From Impatiens glandulifera (lineage: Eukaryota > Streptophyta > Magnoliopsida > Ericales > Balsaminaceae), in the NCBI RefSeq assembly GCF_907164915.1, contig NC_061864.1, positions 5,291,389-5,355,388 of the forward strand: a DNA stretch of 64,000 nucleotides. Reading direction: 5' to 3'. Position numbers and translations under genes: made by a program. The notes beneath the pieces were generated by a model, which was not told the DNA's origin, did not search any database, and was given only the letters and a program-made list of their open reading frames with translations. The first letter of the stretch is position 1. The number at the start of each line of letters is the position of its first letter. Below are positions 39,201 to 49,800 of this stretch, piece by piece.

Positions 39201-39580
39201 TTTTTTTTTCTAATTTATTTAAAAAATATATTTGTTTACAATATTTTATTGAGGTGAATTAATGTTCTAAAATATTTTTTAATTATGTATATATTATCAA
39301 ATTCCAGCAACAACTCCAACTCCAGGCGTTTCCAAACAAAGCTGATTCTACCCAAGAAATTGTGGCCGTAGATACTATCCCATTCCAAGACAATCACAAA
39401 GATCCACCGGTTTGTAGTGATTTGGATACGGCACAAACACAAGTTATTGTGGCCATGGATCCGATCACATTCCAAGACAATCACAAAGATCCACCTGTTT
39501 GTAGTGATTTAGATACAGCACAAACACAAGTTATTGGGGAGTTGAGTTCAGTTTCGGCATACGAGAAGATTGAAGGGTAA
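36232..39580 (+). CDS. HYL1: Double-stranded RNA-binding protein HYL1/DRB1
   Basis: Four coding exons, 36232-36271, 36617-36879, 38576-39151 and 39308-39580, join in frame to 383 residues. dsRBD1 covers about residues 19-92, with FKSRLQEYVQK and RKAAEQSAAEVAL; dsRBD2 about 102-173, with GLCKNLLQEYAQKMNYA and KTKKEAEIKAARTALLAI. These match Arabidopsis HYL1 closely. A lysine/arginine-rich nuclear signal follows (about 216-242, KKKKFKKK and PRKRRPGPK). The tail carries two near-identical 29-residue units (312-340, 341-369). HYL1 partners DCL1 and SERRATE in nuclear dicing bodies to place cuts in primary microRNAs. A leader exon ending at 35071 and an intron 35072-36174 probably precede the coding exons. 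Arabidopsis HYL1 also ends in tandem repeats, but of different sequence and copy number. Confidence 0.94.
36880..38575 (+). other. HYL1 intron between dsRBD1 and dsRBD2 (1.7 kb)
   Basis: The longest coding-region intron of HYL1 cleanly separates the two RNA-binding domains. A segment at about 38298-38490 has ATTGGAAATA and its complement near its two ends and may be an old MITE; I could not find clean termini. Confidence 0.5.
39362..39535 (+). repeat. Coding tandem repeat, 2 x 87 bases
   Basis: Units 39362-39448 and 39449-39535 differ at only about nine of 87 bases, several of them third positions (CCG/CCT, TTG/TTA, ACG/ACA). Each encodes 29 residues containing FQDNHKDPPVCSDLDTAQTQ. In-frame unit length and few differences indicate a fairly recent duplication kept in frame. 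Confidence 0.95.
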
Positions 39581-40579
39581 GAAATGAATCCTTTTTTAAG
39601 GGTATATTTATTTTTGGGGTATAGAGGAGGATAACATGATTTCTCCTTTACATTATAAAAAAGGGAACTATTTGCTGTTTTGCTATGGGTATTAATTATT
39701 TGTATTTGCTAGAACCGGAATTATGAATCTTCCTTATGTTATATTTGTGTTTTAAGCTATGAACCAAGTTTGGATGGAATTATGAATTTATTTTATGCAT
39801 ATTTGAAGATTTAGTGACATATGAATAGTAGCAGAATTTTCAACAACCTGAAAGTAAGGCATCAAAATAACCAAAAGAAGGTATTAATTATTATTATTAG
39901 TGATAAAGTCTTTTTTAGCAACTGAAAAACAAACTGTGACGACTATGAGAATATGGGACAAAGAATTATTATAAATAAAGCCCATCATTGTGTGGACTGA
40001 ATAAAGGCATATGCATGATTTGGCCTTTGCAACTAGTTACTTATAATTTATTCATATTTACATTGCCCTGTTTGGAAATATTTTTTTTAGAATTATTTTG
40101 TTTATATGTTGATAATTCAATATGGATTTAGGGCATTTTTTATATAGGTTTATTAGAATAAATCTTGGATTATTTAAAAAATATTGATATGTGTTTATTT
40201 TGAGAATTTTTTTTTTTTTTTTATAATAAAACTCAAAAGGTATTAATATATATAGAGAAATGATAGGAATGATGAAATATTTTTTATTTTTTAAATCAAA
40301 AATGTTTTAGTATATTGGTTAATTGAAGTGACGTGGTTGATAATAGATGTAATAAAATTATATTTGATTAATGTAGTTAAAATCGAGAGTTTATTTGAAA
40401 AAACAGTAATAGTTTATTTACAAAAATATTAATTATATATTATTATTATTATTATATATAATTAATTTAAATAATAAGAATAAATAAATTACACTAAAAA
40501 ATATATAATTATATGGGTTTACTTAATTTTTTTTATTTGAATTCGTAATTTATAACATTCTGTTTATGTAAAGTAGTAT

Positions 40580-40612
40580 ATAATCGTAAAATCGAAATAA
40601 TTTATAAACTTA
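40580..40612. repeat. Dispersed AT-rich repeat, copy C
   Basis: AATCGTAAAATCGAAATAAT followed by TTATAAACTTA, shared with the copies at 10.95 kb and 17.17 kb. Confidence 0.5.
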
Positions 40613-42223
40613 CTTAAATTTATATGCAAAGTATAATCCTTAGACTCTTTGTAATCATACCATTCTAAAATTTAAATGAAATTTTTAAAATTTGTGATTT
40701 GATTATATATAAATTTAGAAGAAAAAATTAAAAACCCACCGAACAATGAATTCAAATAAGTCCAAACTTGTTTTTAACTCCATTCTTATCCTCAGCTACA
40801 TAAAACAAACAAAACCGACCTCATCCATTTTCTATCTCTTCCACCTCTCATTTTATTCGGTTACATTTCCTTTTATTACTATACTAATTCCCAACTCTTT
40901 TTCAATTTATTTTCCCTTGTATCTAAAATAATAATTAAATAAAGTAAAATAAATATATAATACATTTTTCTTGAATCTTTTGATATTTGAAGCTATATTA
41001 CAATTTCCATATGGTCAATTGTTTCACAAATAGTTATTTTTAAAACCACTTTCTTTCATGTTGATATTATTGGCTCATATTTATACCATTTTGTTCTATA
41101 TGTTGTATGTAGTGCTTGTACTTTTTTTTGTTTGTTATTATCTCATTATCATGTATAGTTTTAATATATTTTCTAAGCAAATATATAAAAGTCCAACATC
41201 TCTCAAGCCATCCACTTTTCTTTAACCCTATCATTTAAATATTTAATTAAATTGTTGCAACATTCTTATTTTGTTATGATTATATGTTTTTAGCATCCAA
41301 TGCATTTTCTATAACAAAAAAAATGATAATATTTTAATTGTTTAATTCAAATAATTATTAAAAAGAAAAACAAGTTTATAATTAAATAATATAAATAATC
41401 ATATATCAAACAAGTCCCTAGAGTAATGAAAATCTCACTATCATCAACCCAATCTCATCATCTGCTTTAAATGTTTTTTTTGGTTCATCCATCTATATCA
41501 ACAAAGTTGTCTCTCTTTATATTTGGGGGTCAAATAATATGACATTTTATTAATATAAAAATCAAATCAAATTTAATAAACATAATAATTATTATTTTTA
41601 TGAAACTTTTCTAGGTTGAATTGGATTCGTATTATAATTTTATTCCAAACAAGTCTCAATTTAATATTAACAAATTTCAAAACTGACTCATTACTATAAG
41701 ACATTTTTTTCAAATTGATTCATGCCGACCAACTTATTCCATTCTTATTTGTTAAATTAAATATTTCATTAATATATTCTAATAAAAAATAATAATATTC
41801 AAAACTAAAACAAATTTATCAAAAATTTCAAGATTACAAATGAATTAATAATTTTGTATCACCTAAAATAAAAATATTACAAACCAAAATATAATTTAAG
41901 TTGGGCTCCTTGAACGACCAATTGAAATTTCGAATCTTTTCTTTTAAACCTCACCATTTGGTTTCCTTATTGTTGAAGACTTGAAGTTATACAAAACAAA
42001 GACAATTTTAAACTCCTTGAACTTATTATTTTACGTGATATTTATAAATAAATAAAATATTTATGTTACTAATTTAAATATCGAATTTCAGATAACTGAA
42101 AGTTTTGACTACCCATTCTCTGAAATTAAGTAATCAAAACCCTTTTATAGTTAAATTAATTATATAAATATTTTATTTTATTTATAAATATAGCATAAAA
42201 TAATAAGTTAACCATGTTTTAAA

Positions 42224-42280
42224 TAGTTCAGAAGACGAGAGTCGGCTTAAGAGACCAAAATGTCACATGTTCAATTTTAT
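42224..42280 (+). mobile_element. Decayed tRNA-derived SINE-like head
   Basis: TAGTTCAGAAG (A-box-like, 42224) and TGTTCAATTT (B-box-like, 42268) are 44 bases apart, exactly the spacing in the two better-preserved copies at 51419/51463 and 51881/51925. The intervening words GAGTCGGCTTAAGAGACCAA also correspond. Confidence 0.5.
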
Positions 42281-42642
42281 CTGGAAGCGTTTTAAATGTC
42301 ACATGCTAGTTCTCTTTTAGTTAAAAAAAAAATAAAAATAAATAAATAGTTTAGAAGATGAAGTTTAAAAAAATGTTCGAAATCCTAATTAACCCCTATC
42401 ATTAATAGAACCCAATTTGATTATTACACCTTTAAACTTTAAATTATGATAAAAAGTATAACTTGAAATATGACTATTATTCTAGAAAAAATATAATATT
42501 CAAAATAAGATGAATTGTTTTGCTAATTTGTAATTTTACAAAATAATAAAAAAAAATATAAGGCCGGAGCCGTTGAAACTTGAAAAGTAGAGTAGCGAAG
42601 TTGTCGCTTAACGCCACGGCACATATCCCTACGTTTCATATT

Positions 42643-42677
42643 TCTCTTTCAATCTCTCTTTTTCTCTCTCTCTCTCT
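42643..42677 (+). repeat. CT-rich tract in the ARM-gene leader
   Basis: A pyrimidine run (TTTCTCTCTCTCTCTCT and neighbours) ends about 80 bases before the ATG at 42756. Such CT microsatellites are frequent in plant 5' leaders. Confidence 0.7.
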
Positions 42678-42755
42678 AGAAGACCTTTTTATCTCTCCTT
42701 CTTCATTCATTCCCAATTCCCAACGCCTACTACTTGTCAAAATCCACTCGCCGTT

Positions 42756-45550
42756 ATGGAATTTTCCGGCACCAGTCCCGATACAGATTCACCTACCAAC
42801 ACTTCAGATTCCTCCTCTTCATCACTAGCCGTCCAACTCACGCTCCGCCTCCTCCAATCGGACGATCCATCTTCCAATATAAAAGCCGCCAAGGAGATCC
42901 GACGCCTCACCAAGACCTCATCCAAGTCTCGCCGCCACCTCTCCCTCGCTATCCAACCGCTTGTTCGTATGCTCACCTCCAATTGTCTCGTATCTAATGA
43001 ATCCGCTCTTCTAGCTCTTCTCAACCTAGCCGTCAAAGACGAAAAGTACGTTTTCCGATTTAACTTCACCTCAATTTCATCAATATTACCTCCAATTTCA
43101 TGTTAATTTCTTCTCTGTAATCTTAGATCGATCGAGTCGGTTTCTCGATAAGCTTCAATTTCATCTTTAGATATTATCATTGTTTCTACACTCATTTTGC
43201 CTAAATATTTGCTAGAATACCTTGATTAATGAGTAACTTAACTATGGAAGCTTCAATTTAGGGTAAAATAGTTTTGAAATACATTTTCTGACAACTGAAC
43301 TTACAAATCAAATTCAACATTAGACATATAGATCTATAGCTAGTTAGCTGTTGAATTGCAAAAGTTGAATAAATTTGGTAGAATGGTTAATTAATTAGCT
43401 AGGTTCAATAGATAGATAGATACATGTGTTTGGCATGGGATGCCTTAATTACATATACAGATTAGGTTTTGAAGGTGGTGGTGGTTGTGTTTTTTTTTTT
43501 TTACTTTTTTTTTCTTTCTTTTTTTTTTTCACATGGTTGCTAGCAGCTCTTTTTGCTTTATAGTTGTTTTCATAACTTGATTTGGAAGCTATTACATGGA
43601 TTCTGTTTGACTCAATTCTACTATATGTTTTCTATATTAAGTATTTTACTTTATGTTTTCAAAAAAAGGCTAGTAGATAATAAGCTAGATAAGGGATTTT
43701 TGTACTAAAACTATTGAAAGTAAATCTGCCTTATTTGAAAAAGAGAACAATTGTGGGTCTTCCTTGGCCAAATCTTTCATATGGCTTGCTTTTGAACTAA
43801 CAATTTGTGACCACTCATTATGAGCTAGACAAGATATTAATATATATGTACATGGGATGGGAGGGAGCTTATGTCAAATCAGATCTTATGACACATAATA
43901 ATAATAATATATAGTTGAAGAAGTACACTATTATGTTATAGAATTAGATGTATTCAAAATGATAAATATAAATGAATTTTATTTGTATGGAAAATAAGTC
44001 AAAATAAAAATATCTTAATTTAAGTATGTTAATTTCATAAAATGTGGAATTAATGTTTTTTTTTAAAAGACTACTTTTAATGTAAGTTGAACAATTTTAG
44101 AGATTAAAATTGTCTTTTTGATGTTCTTACTGTAACAATGATACAAGTTATTCATAATTTATCAAAATAAGTGATATTTTATAGGTTTAATTTTAAACAA
44201 TTAATTGATTTCAAATAACAAGTTAAGTGTGTCTAAAAAATAATTTTTAAGTATTTGAAATGTAACTAATTGAATTTGATAATTTGTAACTAATCTTGGG
44301 ACAATGTTTAAAATATCAAGGGATTGTTAGGTAAAATATATATTTTAAAATGAAATATATTTATTTAATTTTCTTAATAAATATTAATGATTAACAAAAC
44401 ATTAATTTATAGGGTGAATTTGTTTATTTTAAATTCTTACTTATGAGTTAATAAGACCTTCTTCTGTTGATTTTTTTATAAATAATCTTAACAAAAATCA
44501 TTTCCTTGCTTTTTAATTTATTATAAAAAAACAATTTATTCAAAATCACATGTGGGAATCATTTTTTAAATAATCCACTAGTACTCGACAAAGCCTTAAT
44601 TTAAAAATCAAACCACCTAAAGTGGTTTATGGACACTATTATTTATTTATTTATTCCCTAAACTACCCTTTGAAACAGATTTATAAATAATTGACAAATA
44701 TTGTTGGTTTAACTTGTGCAGAAATAAAGTTTCTATTGTAAATGCGGGTGCCTTAGGACCAATAGTTAGTTTTCTTCGTTCAAACAACTTAACTCTGCAA
44801 GAACACGCCACAGCATCACTTCTAACCCTATCTGCATCCACCACCAACAAACCAATAATCGGTTCTTCCGGGGCCATTCCTCTTCTCGTTCAAACATTAG
44901 GTCACGAGATCTCACAAACCAAAGCCGACGCACTAATGGCCTTATACAACCTCTCAACACATTCAGAAACTCTACGAGATTCAATCCTAGAAGCAAATCC
45001 CATTCCCTACATCGTCAACATGCTCAAAAGATCTAAAAAGTCATCCAAAACCGCAGAGAAATGCACGGCTCTGTTGGAATCGTTGGTAGCAACAGAGCCT
45101 GGGAGGATCATGTTGACGTCGGAAGAAGGTGGTGTACTTTCTGTAGTTGAAGTGTTGGAGAGCGGTTCTGTTTTAGGTCGAGAACATGCGGTTGGGACGC
45201 TTTTAACTATGTGTGAGAGTGATAGGTGTAAATATAGGGAGCCGATTCTTAGAGAAGGAGTTATACCGGGGCTTTTGGAGTTGACGGTTCAAGGAGGGGA
45301 GAAATCGCAGGGGAAGGCGCAGAGGCTGTTGCGGTTATTGAGGGCGTCGACGAACCCTAGATCGGAGTTTGAACCGGATACGTTGGAGAATATAGTTTAT
45401 AATATTATATCTGGGATTGGAAATGAGGAACAGTGTGGGAAGGCTAAGCAGATGTTGGCGGAGATGGTGCAGGTAAGTATGGAACAGAGCTTGAGACATT
45501 TGGAGAAGAGGGCGGCGCCGGCCATTGCTAGTTGTGCATCTTCCAAATGA
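42756..45550 (+). CDS. ARM-repeat protein (PUB4-like, without U-box)
   Basis: Two exons, 42756-43045 and 44722-45550, join in frame (AA|A) to 372 residues. From about residue 25 onward the protein is built of armadillo repeats, for example VNAGALGPIVSFLRS, GSSGAIPLLVQTLG..TKADALMALYNLS and VVEVLESGSVLGREHAVGTLL. These form a right-handed superhelix that binds other proteins. The N-terminus is a short Ser/Thr/Asp-rich segment. The repeats resemble the C-terminal half of PUB4-type U-box ligases, but no U-box is present and no upstream exon for one is seen, so it belongs to the U-box-less ARM subfamily. It may act as a scaffold; the specific partner cannot be inferred. The intron (1676 bases) has long T-rich tracts near 43490-43530. 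Confidence 0.9.
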
Positions 45551-46833
45551 GCTCACTTTATTGGTTTGGTTTGTACATTTCTTCTTCATCATCTTTTTCC
45601 TGTTAAAAATGCTAGTCCAGACTTTGTCTAGTGACTGGTTTATAAAAAAAAAAAAAGTGTCAATAAATTTGGGAAAAGCTTAGGAGGATGTTCAGAAGCT
45701 TACTAGAGTCTTTCTTGTTTGCATGTAGCTGTTTATAACAGAAGAGAGGAAACTTGTGTATAATTATACTATTATTATTAAATCATAGAAAATCTTTCGG
45801 ATTATGCTTTGGATTGAGGTCGAGTTATCTTCTGAATCATGTTTTATCAAGGAGTCAGGATACTCTATGACCAAAATCCAGCCTACAGGGTTATTTTTCG
45901 ACTGTATTCCACTCATAAAATGACACCTATACACAAAAGTTATACACAAAAGTGAAGCATCACCCTCCTTATTTGTTGATTTTTTTTTTCTTTTTTTTAC
46001 AGGTGATGGTAACTTAATAGATACAAACAGTGCCTTTACGGATAACATCGAACTAACCCTTTCGACAAATATAGTAATGATTACAAAAAATGACCATTTT
46101 TACCCTCTGAGCAGAGACTAGAGTTCACAAGAATAATGAATTCAAATAAAATAATCATATTTGTCGGGTTATTATGAATCAAAATCTTTAATTTGAAGCA
46201 TGTCACTAACAGTTACAAATGAACACAATCGATAATCCAAAACCCAAATTCGGATAAATGATTCAGGTGTCACAATGATCCAGTGTCAATTTGTAATATA
46301 ACCAGATTTTACTAGGACAATTTTAAATAACCCTTATAGTGGTGATGTATCACTTTCAAGAGGAAAAGAATATGAAAAAATAATAATAAAAATTATCAAA
46401 AAGATTTATTTATTTTGAAATTGGAAACATTTTACAATTTTTTTTTAATTCCTTGTTGACTTAAGTTGAACCGGTCACTAAAAATTTGGGCCTTTTTTTT
46501 TTCGGTGTTTTAAACCCAGGTAAAAGTCTAATTCCTAAAACAGAGATCCTCAATTTTGTTTATTATAAAATATTAATTATCCTTAAAATAAATCATAATA
46601 TAAAATAATAGATAAAAAAAAAGAAAAAAAGTCAGTGAGTGTTCTTGTTTGAGTCTATACCAAATTTCCATTGAGCTTCCTATTCGTGAAGTCATCATCC
46701 AATGTCTACAACACTACTATTTTCTCTCCATTTGTCTTCCATCTGAAACCCTAATTAAAAGCGAATCACTCACTCTTTAGTTCCAAAGTGGGATCAGACT
46801 AGGTTTCGACGAACATTCACTTAATTGTGAAAA
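45551..46833. other. Intergenic region between the ARM gene and DEG7
   Basis: Contains the ARM-gene 3' end and the DEG7 promoter. The 94-codon minus-strand frame at 45764-46048 shows no family features. A telo-box AAACCCTAA lies at 46746-46754 in the likely DEG7 leader or core promoter; no convincing TATA box was seen. Confidence 0.5.
46746..46754 (+). promoter_or_regulatory. Telo-box upstream of DEG7
   Basis: AAACCCTAA lies 80 bases before the DEG7 start codon. TATA-less promoters with telo-boxes are common among constitutively expressed plant genes. Confidence 0.45.
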
Positions 46834-49800
46834 ATGGATGATCCACTGGAGAGGTTGCAATCAGAAACAATGGAAGAGAGAGAGGGATCGAGCATGAAGG
46901 AAGAGCTATCCATGGAGATTGATCCTCCCTTCAAGGAAAGTACTGCCACTGCCGAGGACTGGAGGAAGGCATTGAGCATGGTTGTTCCTGCTGTGGTCGT
47001 CCTACGCACGACTGCTTGTCGCGCTTTCGACACTGAAGCTGCTGGCGCCAGCTATGCCACTGGCTTTGTTGTTGATAAACATCGTGGAATCATACTTAGC
47101 AATCGTCATGTTGTCAAGCCTGGTAGATGATTACAAAATTAACTCTATTTATCTTCCATATTCCTTCTTTTTATGTCCCTAATTCACTTGGCTTTATGTT
47201 GTTATAGGACCTGTAGTTGCAGAAGCTATGTTTGTGAACCGTGAAGAAGTTTCTATATATCCTATCTACAGAGACCCGGTTAGTTATCATACTTCAATTT
47301 GCATCTGTGTAAACATGTCCAATGGCCACAATTTTTTTTATAGCAAAATTAAAGATTAATAATGGAAAAAGCAATCAGTTGATGCATTTTACATGAAGTA
47401 TATTAGTGCAAGAAATGCTAAACACCCTTCAACAAAGAGAATTTATCTTTCTAGAGACCGCAAAATTTGCTTGGACATATTTATATTGATTTGAAAGCTT
47501 TCACAGTGAATCTACATCAATAGGACAGATCATGTGATTGGTATATCTGGTTACATGAAGTATATTAGTGCATGCACACACACACACACTCTCCTTCCTT
47601 TCGTGGTATATCTGGTTATATATGTTTCTTTGCAAGTTTCTTCTTCCAATTTCATTGCATTCTTATGTTAGTTTTTGTATTACATATAAATATGCATATT
47701 TAAAATAGATTTTGGTGGACTACTTAATCTTTATATGTGCATATTCACTCTCACAGAGAAAGTAACTTATGTTAATGTCATGGCTTTCCTTTCAAGGTAC
47801 ATGATTTTGGTTTCTTTCGCTATAACCCTGGTGCCATTCAGTTCCTAAATTATGAGGAGATTCCTCTGGCTCCAGAGGCTGCTTGTGTTGGATTAGAAAT
47901 CAGAGTTGTTGGCAATGATAGTGGAGAGAAGGTATAATGATATTACTGTCTTTCACTGTGATGTTACAAGCAGTCTTTTAATGTGATGTTGCATGAAACC
48001 CTTAAAGTCATATGCCATTTCTATATGTTTATTTAAGATAATATTTTTATTCAACTTCTTTTATGAAACCTATAACAATATTTTGCTTGTAGTTGCTGTT
48101 TGCATGTGAAGAACTTGATTTTCTAATCCTTCCATGGGAAATTCAGAATCATGTTTGTCAATCCAAAAAATGAAGGGATTTCTTTTTATAAGTAACAAAA
48201 GAAATATAAATTTGGACACATATTGTCTGAGCTCACATTTTCTTTTTGGGTGCTGGTGAAATATTTCTCATGAAAAAATGATTTTTCATAAAGACATCAC
48301 GCTTGCTTGGAAACCAAATTAGGGAGTCTTTCCTATTGAAGAAAAACCCTAATATGCTAGCCTGACTTCTCCCTTGTTTTTCTTTTTGTGTACTGATTCA
48401 TACCTTATGACAAGAAACAGTGTTTGCAAAATGTAGTCCCCAAATATTAAATCGCAGTACCTCCTAAAGTCTCAAAGCTCTTTCCTCTCATGTTGATGAT
48501 GAATGTTGAAGAAAATGCAAATGTTTTACCAGACAAAAGAGTAACATTCTTTATTGAGAACAAATACTCTTGAAAGTGGATAAATAGGAAATCGTATTGT
48601 GGCTTATAGTAGTTCAATGGACCATCCAATATGGTAAACATTTGTCAAATACAAAAGACTTGAAGAAAATCAAAAGTACACGTCAAGGTCACCAACTCTT
48701 TGGCTTAAAAAAAAAGTACACATCAAAGATTTTTTGTTGTTGAAAAAATGTTCATTTCTAAATCAACACAAGGTGTGAGTGCAATATGCGTTCAAAAGAA
48801 AGTTACAAGCAAAAAACACTAACAAAGGAAAAGGAATGCCGTACGAATAACAATAACAAAGGGAAAGGAAAGCCATAAAAACCAAAAGAAACTATTAGAT
48901 CCCTAGCAGCTCAAAGAAATCCCATTTTGTGCAGATTCCTCATTAGCCCATTACTATTCACCACCTCTAACCTTAAGAAATAATTGGATTATTGGTGTTT
49001 GACTCTTTGAATGCGTGTATGCAGTCTTTGTAGGAAATGTACTGTGGTTTACTTGGAAGTGTCAAAGGGTTGAATTCTAACTAAGCTGGACACACAGGAG
49101 TAAGGCCACACAATAATATAGTAGTTATTATGTCCTACTAGCATTTGAGTTTAGTTAAATCCATAATAAATGGATAAAAAATTTCATTTCATGCGTTTTC
49201 CACGATTAGCTGTTTAACTAAGCCATAGAACATATTTCCGAGTTGCGAAATTTGTAATGAGTTTTGTTTATGTTTCATGTTGTGAGAAAGCTTCTTGTGA
49301 GGGATGGGGAACTATTCAAAAAAAAGAAATTAAGTTGATATGGGAAGATTTCCAATACGTGACACATGTGTCTACCGTGGGTGGCAGAAAATGGTATATA
49401 TAGTGCGGGAGGTTCTTAACATTAGTAGGCTAAAGGCTGATTTCTGGAGTTTTTGTACTCTCAAGTGTCTTAATCTTTTTTATCATTTGATGGACATGAT
49501 GGATAAGAAAATGATGTGGTAGGGTACATAGACTTTTTTCTCATATATTTGGACTCAGTGATTTAGATCCATCAATCTTGAAAGATCCAAAATAAATGGA
49601 TATTCATAACTCTGGGACCTGAAATGATAAGCTTATGCATAATTAGCTACATTTGTGAAGAAAAGCTGCACTGTAACTTTGTATTTGTCCAACTTAGCTA
49701 ATTTTTTTTTTCTCTTGCAATCATCGTTTAATTTTTTCCTATGTAGGGGTTGTATGTCTTTTTATTTATTGGCCATGAATAAAAATGCATGTTTTTTGAT

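Larger units (their letters stand above)
39581..42642. other. Intergenic region between HYL1 and the ARM-repeat gene
   Basis: Three kilobases of AT-rich DNA with no credible coding region. It contains an ATT-type microsatellite near 40440, a dispersed repeat copy at about 40580-40612 and a decayed tRNA-like SINE head at about 42224-42280. The word GCCCTGTTTGGAAATA near 40069 looks like a DNA-transposon end, but no matching partner was found. Confidence 0.5.

Noticed and set aside
40060..41425. Possible DNA transposon starting at GCCCTGTTTGGAAATA and ending near CAAACAAGTCCCTAG
   Set aside because: Ends match over too few bases and no target duplication is evident.
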